A stretch of DNA of 14,224 nucleotides from Nitrospirota bacterium. GTDB taxonomy: Bacteria; Nitrospirota; Nitrospiria; Nitrospirales; NS-4. This document shows positions 6,865 to 13,900 of this stretch, in pieces. How positions within the stretch are numbered: the first letter of the stretch is position 1; each line of letters opens with the position of its first letter. Both the position numbers and the translations under genes were made by a program. The notes under the pieces were generated by a model. The model was given only the letters and a program-made list of their open reading frames with translations. It made no database searches and was not told the DNA's origin. The stretch is from assembly GCA_005877565.1 (NCBI GenBank), contig VBOK01000035.1, forward strand, positions 1-14,224. The letters run 5' to 3'.

Positions 6865-7341
6865 CTAGGTCTCCCACAGGGGTGTGTCGACCACATAGGC
6901 CGGGTCGTCGAGGTCTTCGAAGTAAGGTTGTTCGGCCATCCCCTCGAAATAGTACTTGGAGGAGAGGCGCGTGAGGAACTGCTCCGGGGTGAGCCGCCCC
7001 GAGAGGACGCTATGCTCATTCGGGCGCAGCGCCAGAAGGACGTACCGGATGAAGTGCGGCTGGCAGAACGCGAAGGTGCCCTCATTTTCCGTGAAGATCA
7101 GGTCCGCCGGGTCCACGCAGAGGGCACAGACGGCAGGCTGCCAGGCGGCGCCGGCCGGCTGTTTTTTCTGAAGCAGCAGGGCCCGCTCCGCGTCGGTCAG
7201 GCGGCGGGCGGCGAACTTGGTCACGTGGTCAGAGCACAAGATGAAGCGCCAGGCAAGCGTGGTCACCGTCTCCACCGGCTCGCCTTCGCAAATCGCACAC
7301 TTCGGCTTGTGCTTCCGACCCTCGATCGAGATCAGCGCCAT
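6865..7341 (-). CDS. Double zinc-finger-like hypothetical protein (two CX2C-X17-CX2H modules)
   Basis: 158 residues and first gene of the operon. It carries two modules of identical geometry: C15-x2-C18-x17-C36-x2-H39 and C72-x2-C75-x17-C93-x2-H96. This points to an internal duplication binding two metal ions, most likely zinc. The C-terminal ~50 residues (LTPEQFLTRLSSKYYFEGMAEQ...) are acidic and without a recognised motif. I know no named family. ATG 7341 has no Shine-Dalgarno sequence; a good promoter (7349-7378) places the transcript start at or next to the ATG, so translation is probably leaderless. Being first in the operon, it could be a regulator, an adaptor or a metal chaperone for the di-iron protein; nothing in the sequence decides. 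Confidence 0.75.
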   Translation of the reverse strand: MALISIEGRKHKPKCAICEGEPVETVTTLAWRFILCSDHVTKFAARRLTDAERALLLQKKQPAGAAWQPAVCALCVDPADLIFTENEGTFAFCQPHFIRYVLLALRPNEHSVLSGRLTPEQFLTRLSSKYYFEGMAEQPYFEDLDDPAYVVDTPLWET

Positions 7342-7348
7342 AGCGCAC

Positions 7349-7378
7349 AGGATAGGAACCAGCCGCAGGGGCTGTCAA
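7349..7378 (-). promoter_or_regulatory. Promoter of the minus-strand operon, probably giving leaderless mRNA
   Basis: On the minus strand there is a perfect -35 TTGACA (complement of 7373-7378), an 18-bp spacer and a -10 TATCCT (complement of 7349-7354, 4/6). Only seven bases separate the -10 from ATG 7341, so transcription should start at or one base before the ATG, consistent with the absent ribosome site. Confidence 0.6.
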
Positions 7379-7405
7379 GGTCGCCCCCAAATAGTTATGG
7401 GCGTG

Positions 7406-7433
7406 TGGACCGTCCCTGTGCTATTCTTATAAT
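7406..7433 (+). promoter_or_regulatory. Promoter of the membrane microprotein gene
   Basis: A perfect -10 TATAAT (7428-7433) is preceded at 16 bp by TGGACC (7406-7411, 4/6 to TTGACA). The predicted start near 7440 leaves a leader of about 14 bases before ATG 7454. It is divergent from the promoter at 7349-7378. Confidence 0.5.
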
Positions 7434-7453
7434 CCGAACTTGGGGGTGGGCTT

Positions 7454-7567
7454 ATGACTGAAGAATTCGGCTGGAACGTGTTTGGAGTGGCGGTGGCTGT
7501 CCTCGGGATCGTGATCGCCTATGCGTTTCACCAGAAGAAGAAAGTCTCCGCGCCTCCCAAGAAGTGA
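7454..7567 (+). CDS. 37-residue single-span membrane microprotein
   Basis: ATG 7454 to TGA 7567. The product starts MTEEFGWN, followed by an uninterrupted hydrophobic span (VFGVAVAVLGIVIAYAF, residues 9-25) and a lysine-rich tail (HQKKKVSAPPKK). By the positive-inside rule the C-terminus should face the cytoplasm. The translation start is supported by a nearby consensus promoter and a G-rich leader (GGGGGTGGG, 7442-7450) that could act as a weak ribosome site. No family recognised. Small membrane proteins of this shape often serve as accessory subunits of respiratory or transport complexes, but there is no evidence for a partner here. It is convergent with the next gene, 7 bp away. Confidence 0.6.
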   Translation: MTEEFGWNVFGVAVAVLGIVIAYAFHQKKKVSAPPKK

Positions 7568-7574
7568 CCGGGCG

Positions 7575-7886
7575 TTAAAAGTCCACTTGCAGGTTGCCGA
7601 CTTCCTCCAAGGTTTTTCCGATCCCGTGCTCCCGCAATGTCAGGTATAGCCGCTTCAGGAATGCGGTATCCTCGCTGCAGATCACGCTCCTGAAGTCCAC
7701 GTTATCCCAGTGCACAATGAGCTTCACGAACGGCTGCTCGCCCTTGCGGTTGGGCTCGACCCACTTCACTTGAATGAGGTCGCCCCACTCCTCCCCCGGA
7801 TGCTCCTGGTCCCAAAAGCCGTGAGGCCCTTCGAACTTGGGGGGCCAAAGCTCCTTCATCTTCTCGTGGTCGCGTAGCTTTACCAT
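7575..7886 (-). CDS. Small hypothetical protein (103 residues)
   Basis: 103 residues from ATG 7886. Soluble, rich in aromatic and charged residues; WPPKFEGPHGFWDQEHPGEEWGDLIQVKWVE near the start and FVKLIVHWDNVDFRSVICSEDTAFLKRLYLTLREHGIG in the second half. No signal peptide, membrane span or recognised motif; a small alpha/beta domain is plausible from the alternating strand-like and helix-like stretches. There is no Shine-Dalgarno sequence. A consensus -10 lies only eight bases upstream of the ATG, so it is probably translated from a leaderless or very short-leader transcript. It is divergent from the permease gene, with about 66 bp between the two starts. Confidence 0.72.
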   Translation of the reverse strand: MVKLRDHEKMKELWPPKFEGPHGFWDQEHPGEEWGDLIQVKWVEPNRKGEQPFVKLIVHWDNVDFRSVICSEDTAFLKRLYLTLREHGIGKTLEEVGNLQVDF

Positions 7887-7894
7887 GTGATGGC

Positions 7895-7924
7895 ATTATA
7901 CCCGACACATGCGCGGATTCTCTA
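7895..7924 (-). promoter_or_regulatory. Promoter of the 103-residue hypothetical gene, near-leaderless
   Basis: The minus strand shows a perfect -10 TATAAT (complement of 7895-7900), an 18-bp spacer and a weak -35 TAGAGA (complement of 7919-7924, 4/6). Eight bases separate the -10 from ATG 7886, so the transcript would start at or within about two bases of the start codon. Confidence 0.5.
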
Positions 7925-7952
7925 GACTCAGACAAGCGGGAAAGCGGCCCCT

Positions 7953-9461
7953 ATGAGCGACGGGACGATCGCAGTCGCGGGGTCTGCGGAACGGGCCGGC
8001 GCGGGCGCGCTTGTCCGCAGCCTGGGCTTGCTCGACGCAACCATGATCGTCATCGGCTCGATGGTGGGCTCGGGCATCTTCATCGTCTCGGCCGACATCG
8101 CGCGGCAGGTCCACAGCCCCGGCCTCCTCCTGATCGTCTGGCTCGTCACGGGGGCCATGACCGTGATCGGCGCCCTGTGCTACGGCGAGCTGGCCGCGGC
8201 GATGCCGGCGGCGGGCGGCCAGTACGTCTACCTGCGCGAGGCGTTCGGGCCGCTCTGGGGGTTCCTGTACGGCTGGACGATGTTATTGATCATCCAGACC
8301 GCCACCATCGCAGCCGTGGCGATCGCCTTCGCCAGGTTCACAGGCGTCCTGATCCCCTGGTTCTCGTCCGCGACCTGGCTGTGGCAGATCGGCACGTTCG
8401 GGCCGTACCGTCTGTGGTTTGGCGAGCTGGGCCCCTACACGGTCGGGCTGAACACCCAAAATCTCTTAGCGATCCTCTCCATCATCGTCCTGACGTGGGT
8501 GAACCTGCGGGGAATCCGGACCGGCGCGCTGGTGCAGAACGTCCTGACGCTCACCAAGACCGGCGCGCTGCTGGGGGTGATCGTGCTGGGCGTTGTCTTC
8601 GCCACGGACCGCGCGCTCACCGCCAATTTCGGACATTTCTGGGAGCCCGCCCAGCCGAGCACCGGCAGAGCAGACTGGGTCGGCCTGCTGACGATGATCG
8701 GCGTGGCCATGGTCGGCTCGCTCTTCGCCGCCGACGCGTGGAACAACGTGACGTTCGTGGCGGGCGAAGTGAGAGACCCAGAGCGGAACCTCCCGCGCTC
8801 GCTGGCGCTGGGCACCGGCCTGGTCATCGCGATCTATCTCCTGGCCAATCTGGCCTACCTGTGCGTGCTGCCCCTCCGGGGCGCGCCCGACGGGGCCACC
8901 GCGCTGGAGCGCGGCATCCAGTTTGCGGCGGAAGATCGCGTCGCGACCGCCGTGGCAGAGGTCGTCCTCGGCCACAGCGGCGGGGTGCTCATGGCCATCG
9001 CGGTCATGATCTCCACCTTCGGCTGTAACAACGGCCTGATCCTGGCCGGGGCGCGCATCTACTACGCCATGGCGAAGGACCGCATGTTCTTCGCGAGCGT
9101 GGGGGCGCTGAACCGGCATCTCGCGCCCTCGCTGGCGTTGCTGATGCAAGGCGCGTGGGCCTCGGTGCTGTGCCTGTCCGGCACCTATGGGCAGCTGCTG
9201 GACTTCTTGATCTTCTCGGTCCTGCTGTTCTACATCCTAACCATCGGCGGGGTCTTCGTGCTGCGCCGGACCAGGCCCGAAATGGCACGTCCCTATAGGA
9301 CTTGGGGCTATCCGGTATTGCCAGCCCTCTATATCGTGATGGCGCTGTTCATCGAGATCCAGCTGCTCCGCTACAAGCCGCAATACACCTGGCCGGGCTT
9401 GCTCCTTGTCCTGCTGGGCATACCGGTCTACTGGGTCTGGAAGAAGGCCACGAAGCGGTGA
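7953..9461 (+). CDS. APC-superfamily amino acid permease
   Basis: 502 residues, the usual length for the APC family (about 12 transmembrane spans). The first span holds the family signature SLGLLDATMIVIGSMVGSGIFIV (residues about 28-50), which includes the unwound GSGIF substrate/ion-binding turn. It is followed by YGELAAAMPAAGGQYVYLREAFGPLWGFLYGW, a conserved APC/LAT-type stretch. Successive hydrophobic segments continue to the C-terminus, which ends in a basic WKKATKR. The family imports or exchanges amino acids or polyamines across the inner membrane. Substrate cannot be assigned. No strong ribosome site is seen before ATG 7953 (a weak GGGAAAG lies about 10 bases upstream). It is transcribed alone; a new promoter follows for the next gene. 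Confidence 0.9.
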   Translation: MSDGTIAVAGSAERAGAGALVRSLGLLDATMIVIGSMVGSGIFIVSADIARQVHSPGLLLIVWLVTGAMTVIGALCYGELAAAMPAAGGQYVYLREAFGPLWGFLYGWTMLLIIQTATIAAVAIAFARFTGVLIPWFSSATWLWQIGTFGPYRLWFGELGPYTVGLNTQNLLAILSIIVLTWVNLRGIRTGALVQNVLTLTKTGALLGVIVLGVVFATDRALTANFGHFWEPAQPSTGRADWVGLLTMIGVAMVGSLFAADAWNNVTFVAGEVRDPERNLPRSLALGTGLVIAIYLLANLAYLCVLPLRGAPDGATALERGIQFAAEDRVATAVAEVVLGHSGGVLMAIAVMISTFGCNNGLILAGARIYYAMAKDRMFFASVGALNRHLAPSLALLMQGAWASVLCLSGTYGQLLDFLIFSVLLFYILTIGGVFVLRRTRPEMARPYRTWGYPVLPALYIVMALFIEIQLLRYKPQYTWPGLLLVLLGIPVYWVWKKATKR

Positions 9462-9477
9462 AGACGTAAGATATTTC

Positions 9478-9506
9478 TTGACAAGCTTACCTCGGTGAGC
9501 TATGCC
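9478..9506 (+). promoter_or_regulatory. Promoter of the SHOCT protein / cytochrome-porin operon
   Basis: A perfect -35 TTGACA (9478-9483) with a 17-bp spacer precedes a weak -10 TATGCC (9501-9506). Transcription would begin near 9513. That leaves only about five bases before ATG 9518, but about 26 before GTG 9539, favouring the latter as start codon. Confidence 0.45.
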
Positions 9507-9538
9507 CAGGCACGCCAATGTCGCTGGTGAGGGGTGCC

Positions 9539-10384
9539 GTGAGCCTTGCCGTGCCGTTGAGAATCCTTTCTGCGCTCGCTCTGGGTTATCTCTGTCAAGC
9601 CTGCGCCCAGCCTGCCCCTGTTGTTTCAAAATCACCTCAGGAAGAGCCGACTCGCTTTGTCCGGGTGGAGGCCCGTTATGGTGACGCCAATCCGTCCGGA
9701 CTAACCCGGTTCAACCACCCGCTCGAACTCAATGAAAAAGAATGGACCCTCCTATTGGAAAGCGTATGGGTCCGGCACGACCCCGGCTTTTTTACGCTCG
9801 CTTCCCAGGAAGAAGCTCCGATCCCCGCATTTACCCCGGATGAAATCACTTTTCTGAGTAAATCGCTCGGCAAGGCGTTTACGCGTGCCCATCCCGATGA
9901 ATGGGTGGTGTTCGGTCTCTTGCGGGCTCGTTCTGCGGACATTACCGAGGTCACGACCGGCGGATGGTTTGTCGAGGGCGAACGGTTGCATTTGATGCTC
10001 GCCAACTACCGTTATGCCGTCACGATGTCATCGGTTCGGAAGAGGCTCTGGGACGATCCTCTTCAGTCCATGGGCGGCCGCACCTACACCTTTGCTCCCG
10101 GCGACTATCAGTCTGCCACGCTGGTCGGAGGGGGATTCGTGGGGGATCTGCGGGGGACTTCAATCCTGCGATTGGCCATTGAGTACAAGGGTCTCTTGAA
10201 GCCTCCGTCCGCCGCAAAGCCTGCGCAAAAATCCGATGCGCCTCAACCGGCTGTTTCTCCTGAGCAGGAGCGCGGCAGTGATTCGGCTCAGAAGCTTCGT
10301 GAGCTCAAACAACTCCGGGAGGAGGGGGTGATCACAGAGGAGGAATACCGGACGAAGAAGAAGCAACTGCTCGACAGATTTTAA
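9539..10384 (+). CDS. Envelope protein with signal peptide and C-terminal SHOCT motif
   Basis: 281 residues from GTG 9539, which has GAGG six bases upstream and a leader of sensible length; ATG 9518 in frame (288 residues) lacks a ribosome site. The N-terminus is a signal peptide (RILSALALGYL) followed by CQACAQ. The cysteines suggest a lipoprotein, but the lipobox is poor, so this is uncertain. The central ~200 residues are strand-rich with no recognised domain. Before the end is a Pro/Ala/Ser linker (PPSAAKPAQKSDAPQPAVSP). The last ~30 residues, KLRELKQLREEGVITEEEYRTKKKQLL, are a SHOCT motif, a short helical pair usually found at protein termini and thought to mediate oligomerisation. The cytochrome-porin gene starts 17 bp downstream, so the two are probably co-transcribed and both act in the envelope. 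Confidence 0.82.
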   Translation: MSLAVPLRILSALALGYLCQACAQPAPVVSKSPQEEPTRFVRVEARYGDANPSGLTRFNHPLELNEKEWTLLLESVWVRHDPGFFTLASQEEAPIPAFTPDEITFLSKSLGKAFTRAHPDEWVVFGLLRARSADITEVTTGGWFVEGERLHLMLANYRYAVTMSSVRKRLWDDPLQSMGGRTYTFAPGDYQSATLVGGGFVGDLRGTSILRLAIEYKGLLKPPSAAKPAQKSDAPQPAVSPEQERGSDSAQKLRELKQLREEGVITEEEYRTKKKQLLDRF

Positions 10385-10401
10385 GCAGAAGGAGGTGCCT
10401 A

Positions 10402-11811
10402 ATGCGAGTCATGCGAGTTTTCATTGTCGGGGTTGTTCTTGCCGTCATTGGGATTCTCAGCGGGATCGTGCAGGATGTTCGGGATGCGCAGGCCATTCCT
10501 GCTTTTGCCAGAAAGTATGATTTCGCCTGCAGTGTCTGCCACGTGCCGTCGTTTCCCAAACTAAACGACTTTGGGAATCTCTTCCGCGACCATGGCTATC
10601 AGCTCGGGACCGACCAGGAACTGCCGACTTTTGAGGGTTTGACGAAAGGCTATTGGCCGGTCTCGTTTCGGACCACCGTGGGGTACCAGCTCCAGACGAA
10701 AAGCGGGTTGACTGGTTTGGTCAGCGGCCAGGACACGAGGGCGACTTCAGGGAGCTTTGGCTTTACCGGCCTGGATGTCCTGAGCTTCGGCATCTTGGCC
10801 AGGGATATCACATTCGGCATTGTGTACACCCCGGGACTTCACAGTGCCGGGTTCAACACTGGAACCAGCGATAGTAACTTGGAATCAGCCTTCATTAAGC
10901 TCGATAACCTCCAGCGGTTTATCGGGCTCGGCGACAACAATTATCTCATGAATTTCAGGGTGGGTAAGTTCGAGCTGGACCTGCCGTTCAGCGAGAAACG
11001 AAGCCCCACCCTCAACACCACCTTTTTGGTTTATCACTATACCGCTGGTTCCCCTTTCATCGGTGGCGGCGCAGCAGGTGTTACCAATCCGAACGACTTC
11101 GGCCTTGGAGATAACCACGCGGGGGCTGAACTGGCCGGGATTAAGCCCACCGCCCTGACGAATGGCTATTTCCGTTATTCGCTGAATGCGATCTCGAACA
11201 GCGACATCAACGAGGCCGGCAGCGGCGGGGGGCGGGCCTTACAGTTTTATGGTCACGTGACGCAGTCCTTTGGCGGCTACGGCGTCGTTTCCGGCCAGCG
11301 GGTCGGACTCTATGGGATGTACGGGCGAGCGCCCACGACCTTTAACGCTGCTGGCTGTGCCGCGCCGCCATGCGGAACCGGTGAGAACAGCCATACTTTC
11401 TCCCGCATGGGCATCGATGCGAGCGCGACGTGGGGCGGGCAGGTGAACGTCTTCGGGACCTGGATGTTCGCGAAGGATAGTCGAAACCTCTTTGTCACCA
11501 ATCCACAGGAGGCCCGCTGGAACGGCGGCTTCATTGAGGCCGATTACAATCCCATTGCATTGCCCAAATGGCTGTTCATCTACCGCTACGACTGGATCAC
11601 GAATTCCCATCGACCGGATAGCACGCTTGTAGGGAACTTCAACAATCTGCAGGGGCATACCGTCGCGATTCGGTATAACTTCATGTTCACCAACCGGACC
11701 GACATCGCTTGGCATCTCGAATACAACCATTTGAGCGACCGGCGCACGGCCGCGTCTCTTGGTGACCAACACCAGAATACGATGCTGGTCGGCTTTGATT
11801 TCGCGCTATAA
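10402..11811 (+). CDS. Fused monoheme cytochrome c-outer membrane porin (Cyc2-like)
   Basis: 469 residues; ATG 10402 has a strong AGGAGGTG ribosome site. Residues 1-31 form a signal peptide ending DAQA. Next is one c-type heme motif, C43-S-V-C46-H47, in the context IPAFARKYDFACSVCH and SFPKLNDFGNLFRDHGY, which matches the short N-terminal heme region of Cyc2-type proteins. The remaining ~400 residues are alternating amphipathic strands with Gly/Asn-rich turns (e.g. YLMNFRVGKFELDLPFS, WLFIYRYDWITNSHRPDSTL, TDIAWHLEYNHLSD) and end in a strand, GFDFAL, as expected of an outer-membrane beta-barrel. Known Cyc2 proteins oxidise extracellular Fe(II) and pass electrons inward. Related heme-porins of unknown role exist, so iron oxidation is not proven. 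The operon ends at the terminator at 11845. Confidence 0.8.
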   Translation: MRVMRVFIVGVVLAVIGILSGIVQDVRDAQAIPAFARKYDFACSVCHVPSFPKLNDFGNLFRDHGYQLGTDQELPTFEGLTKGYWPVSFRTTVGYQLQTKSGLTGLVSGQDTRATSGSFGFTGLDVLSFGILARDITFGIVYTPGLHSAGFNTGTSDSNLESAFIKLDNLQRFIGLGDNNYLMNFRVGKFELDLPFSEKRSPTLNTTFLVYHYTAGSPFIGGGAAGVTNPNDFGLGDNHAGAELAGIKPTALTNGYFRYSLNAISNSDINEAGSGGGRALQFYGHVTQSFGGYGVVSGQRVGLYGMYGRAPTTFNAAGCAAPPCGTGENSHTFSRMGIDASATWGGQVNVFGTWMFAKDSRNLFVTNPQEARWNGGFIEADYNPIALPKWLFIYRYDWITNSHRPDSTLVGNFNNLQGHTVAIRYNFMFTNRTDIAWHLEYNHLSDRRTAASLGDQHQNTMLVGFDFAL

Positions 11812-11844
11812 CTGGTCGTAGCGCACAAGACCGCGCAGAGGGAG

Positions 11845-11883
11845 CGGGGGAGTCCTGACCTGATCCGGGTCAGGACTCCCCCG
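11845..11883 (+). terminator. Intrinsic terminator after the cytochrome-porin gene
   Basis: A 16-bp perfect stem (CGGGGGAGTCCTGACC, 11845-11860, with its complement at 11868-11883) encloses a 7-base loop and is followed by TTTCATTGTT. It starts 34 bp after the stop codon. The T-tract is short, but the stem is very stable; its symmetry means it could also terminate readthrough from the right. Confidence 0.85.
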
Positions 11884-11966
11884 TTTCATTGTTAGGAAGG
11901 AGAGGAGAGTTGTCTTATGCGCCGCTTTGGGTGGACAATGTGGAATAAAGATCGGGGAGGATTGAC

Positions 11967-12545
11967 ATGGACCTCAATCCCGGCGATGGTCTGCTCATCG
12001 CTGACGTCCAGAACGATTTCCTGCCAGGCGGCGCGCTTGGAGTCCTGCGAGGGGACGAGGTTGTTCCGATCCTGAACCTTTATATGGCCGCGTTCGGTCT
12101 GCGCGGGCTCCCGATTTTCGCCTCGCGGGACTGGCACCCTGCCAATCACTGTTCGTTTCGCGAGCAAGGTGGCATCTGGCCCGTCCACTGCGTGGCGGGC
12201 ACGAATGGCGCGGAGTTCCATCCCGACTTCCATCTCCCTCCGTCCACGATCGTCATCTCAAAAGCGACTGACCCCAAGAAAGAGGCCTATTCAGCCTTCG
12301 AGGGGACGACCCTGGACGAGCATCTGCGCGAGACCGGCGTGCGGCGCCTCTTCATCGGCGGGTTGGCGACCGACTATTGCGTGCTGAACACGGTCAGGGA
12401 CGCGATCAAGCGCAGCTATGCCGTCTGTCTCCTCATGGATGGGATCCGGGCGGTGAACCTGAAGCCGGACGATGGCCGCAAGGCTGAGGAAGAGATGATC
12501 CGCCTGGGGGCCGTGCCATTTCGGTTGGAGAACCTGGCCTCATGA
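11967..12545 (+). CDS. pncA: Nicotinamidase (isochorismatase-like hydrolase)
   Basis: 192 residues; GGGGAGG lies about six bases before ATG 11967. It hydrolyses nicotinamide to nicotinate and ammonia in the cytoplasm, the first step of NAD salvage. The cysteine-hydrolase triad is visible as D13 (LIADVQNDF), K99 (VISKATD) and C138 (GGLATDYCVLNT). Metal ligands D55, H57 and H61 fall in SRDWHPANH, followed by the usual WPVHCVAGTNGAEFHP. Residue context matches nicotinamidases rather than generic isochorismatase relatives, and the overlapping downstream gene encodes the next enzyme of the pathway. An intrinsic terminator upstream isolates it from the cytochrome operon. The promoter must lie between 11884 and about 11950; I could not pick out convincing -35/-10 boxes. 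Confidence 0.93.
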   Translation: MDLNPGDGLLIADVQNDFLPGGALGVLRGDEVVPILNLYMAAFGLRGLPIFASRDWHPANHCSFREQGGIWPVHCVAGTNGAEFHPDFHLPPSTIVISKATDPKKEAYSAFEGTTLDEHLRETGVRRLFIGGLATDYCVLNTVRDAIKRSYAVCLLMDGIRAVNLKPDDGRKAEEEMIRLGAVPFRLENLAS

Positions 12546-13876
12546 ACCAGCCGTCGAGCGCGCTCCTGACCGATCTCTACCAGCTTACCATGCTGCATGG
12601 GTATCTCCAGCAGCGCATGGAGGACACAGCGGTCTTCGAGTTCTTTGTGCGCCAGCTGCCGCCTCGTCGCGGGTTCCTGGTGGCGGCCGGCCTCGAGCAG
12701 GCCCTGAGCTATCTGGAGAATCTGCGCTTCATGCCATGGGAGCTGGACTGGATCGCCCAAAGCAGCCGCTTCAGCACGGCGCTGGTGGAATACTTGACAC
12801 AGTTCCGCTTCACGGGCGACGTGCACGCCATGCCGGAAGGGACCGTCTTCTTTCCCGACGAGCCGATCCTGCGCGTGACGGCCCCGCTCCCGCAGGCGCA
12901 ACTGGTGGAGACCCGCCTGATCAATCTCCTCCATTTTCAGACGCTGATCGCGTCGAAGGCCGTGCGCGCGGTGCTGGCCGCGCCGGGGAAGGAGTTGGTG
13001 GATTTCGGGCTGCGCCGGGCCCACGGCGAGGAGGCCGGCCTGCTCGCGGCCCGCGCCAGCTACCTCGTCGGGTTTTCCGGGACGGCCACCGTGCAGGCGT
13101 GGGCCCTCTTCGGCGTGCCGGTGTACGGCACGGTGGCCCACTCGTTCATTCAGGCGCACGAGGACGAGATGGAGGCGTTCGAGCATTTCGCCCTGGCGCA
13201 GCCGAATCATGTCGTGCTCCTCCTCGACACCTACGACACGGAGGCGGCAGCCCGCAAGGTGGTGGCGCTCGCCCCTCGCCTGCAAAAACGGGGCATCACC
13301 ATCAAAGGCGTCCGGTTGGACAGCGGGAACCTGGCCGACCATGCGCGCCGGGTGCGGCGCATTTTGAATGACGGGGGCTTGCCGCACGTCCGGATCGTGG
13401 CCAGCGGCAATCTGGACGAGTATGCCGTGCAGGAGCTCATGGCCGTCAACGCCCCGATCGACTCCTTCGCCGTCGGCACTCACATGACGACGTCCTCGGA
13501 TGCGCCCTACCTGGACTGCGTGTACAAGCTCCAGGAATATGCGGGTCGCGCCTCCCGCAAGCGCTCCGAGGGCAAGGCGACCTGGCCTGGACGCAAGCAG
13601 GTGTACCGTCATGACGGGGCGGGTGGACGCATGGCCTATGACGTACTGACGCTCGCCGATGATCCTCAGGACGGAACGGCGCTGATCCATCCCGTCATGT
13701 TGGAGGGCCGGCGTCTGGCGCCCACGCCCTCGCTGGCCGACGTCCGCGCTCGCGTCGCCGAAGAGCTGGCGCGCTTGCCGGAGCACTTATGGCGGCTGCA
13801 GGACAGTCCGCCGTACCAGGTTCGGGTCTCCCAGGCCCTGCGCGACCTGGCCAAGGCCTGCGATGAACGCCACTAA
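12542..13876 (+). CDS. pncB: Nicotinate phosphoribosyltransferase
   Basis: 444 residues; ATG 12542 overlaps the nicotinamidase stop as ATGA, so the two are translationally coupled. It converts nicotinate and PRPP to nicotinate mononucleotide, with ATP hydrolysis, and so uses the product of the preceding gene. Family signatures are the N-terminal LLTDLYQLTMLHGY, FRRAHG-like LRRAHGEEAGLLAARASYLVGFSGTATV (158-184), GTVAHSF with H200 as the likely phosphorylated histidine, LLLDTYDT (226-233), GVRLDSGNL (256-264) and FAVGTHMTTSSDAP (309-322). Length and motifs fit the bacterial/eukaryotic-type NAPRTase of the Gram-positive PncB2 kind rather than the shorter enterobacterial form. The gene is complete with no sign of damage. 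Confidence 0.94.
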   Translation: MNQPSSALLTDLYQLTMLHGYLQQRMEDTAVFEFFVRQLPPRRGFLVAAGLEQALSYLENLRFMPWELDWIAQSSRFSTALVEYLTQFRFTGDVHAMPEGTVFFPDEPILRVTAPLPQAQLVETRLINLLHFQTLIASKAVRAVLAAPGKELVDFGLRRAHGEEAGLLAARASYLVGFSGTATVQAWALFGVPVYGTVAHSFIQAHEDEMEAFEHFALAQPNHVVLLLDTYDTEAAARKVVALAPRLQKRGITIKGVRLDSGNLADHARRVRRILNDGGLPHVRIVASGNLDEYAVQELMAVNAPIDSFAVGTHMTTSSDAPYLDCVYKLQEYAGRASRKRSEGKATWPGRKQVYRHDGAGGRMAYDVLTLADDPQDGTALIHPVMLEGRRLAPTPSLADVRARVAEELARLPEHLWRLQDSPPYQVRVSQALRDLAKACDERH

Positions 13877-13896
13877 AAGGGGACAGGCTACTTTTC
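13875..13896. repeat. Short palindromic repeat-like fragment after pncB
   Basis: Directly at the pncB stop codon is AAAAGGGGACAGGCTACTTTTC. Its ends (AAAAG and CTTTT) are complementary and could form a short stem. The sequence resembles the GGGGACAGGCTACTTTT motif that I recall as a dispersed repeat near REP-associated (IS200-like) transposase genes; this is from memory and there is only one copy here. It could instead act as a weak terminator between the convergent genes. Confidence 0.3.
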
Positions 13897-13900
13897 CTCT

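Noticed and set aside
11918..12076. Small plus-strand frame starting MRRFGWTMWNKDRGG with an AGGAGAGGAGAG ribosome-like site upstream
   Set aside because: Most of it overlaps pncA in another frame, its C-terminal part reads as random Ser/Arg/Thr-rich sequence, and pncA has its own good ribosome site. A short leader peptide is possible but unsupported.
12416..13786. Minus-strand open frame of 456 codons opposite pncB
   Set aside because: It is the complement of a gene with full nicotinate phosphoribosyltransferase motifs. The product is His/Arg/Gln-rich with no recognisable domain.
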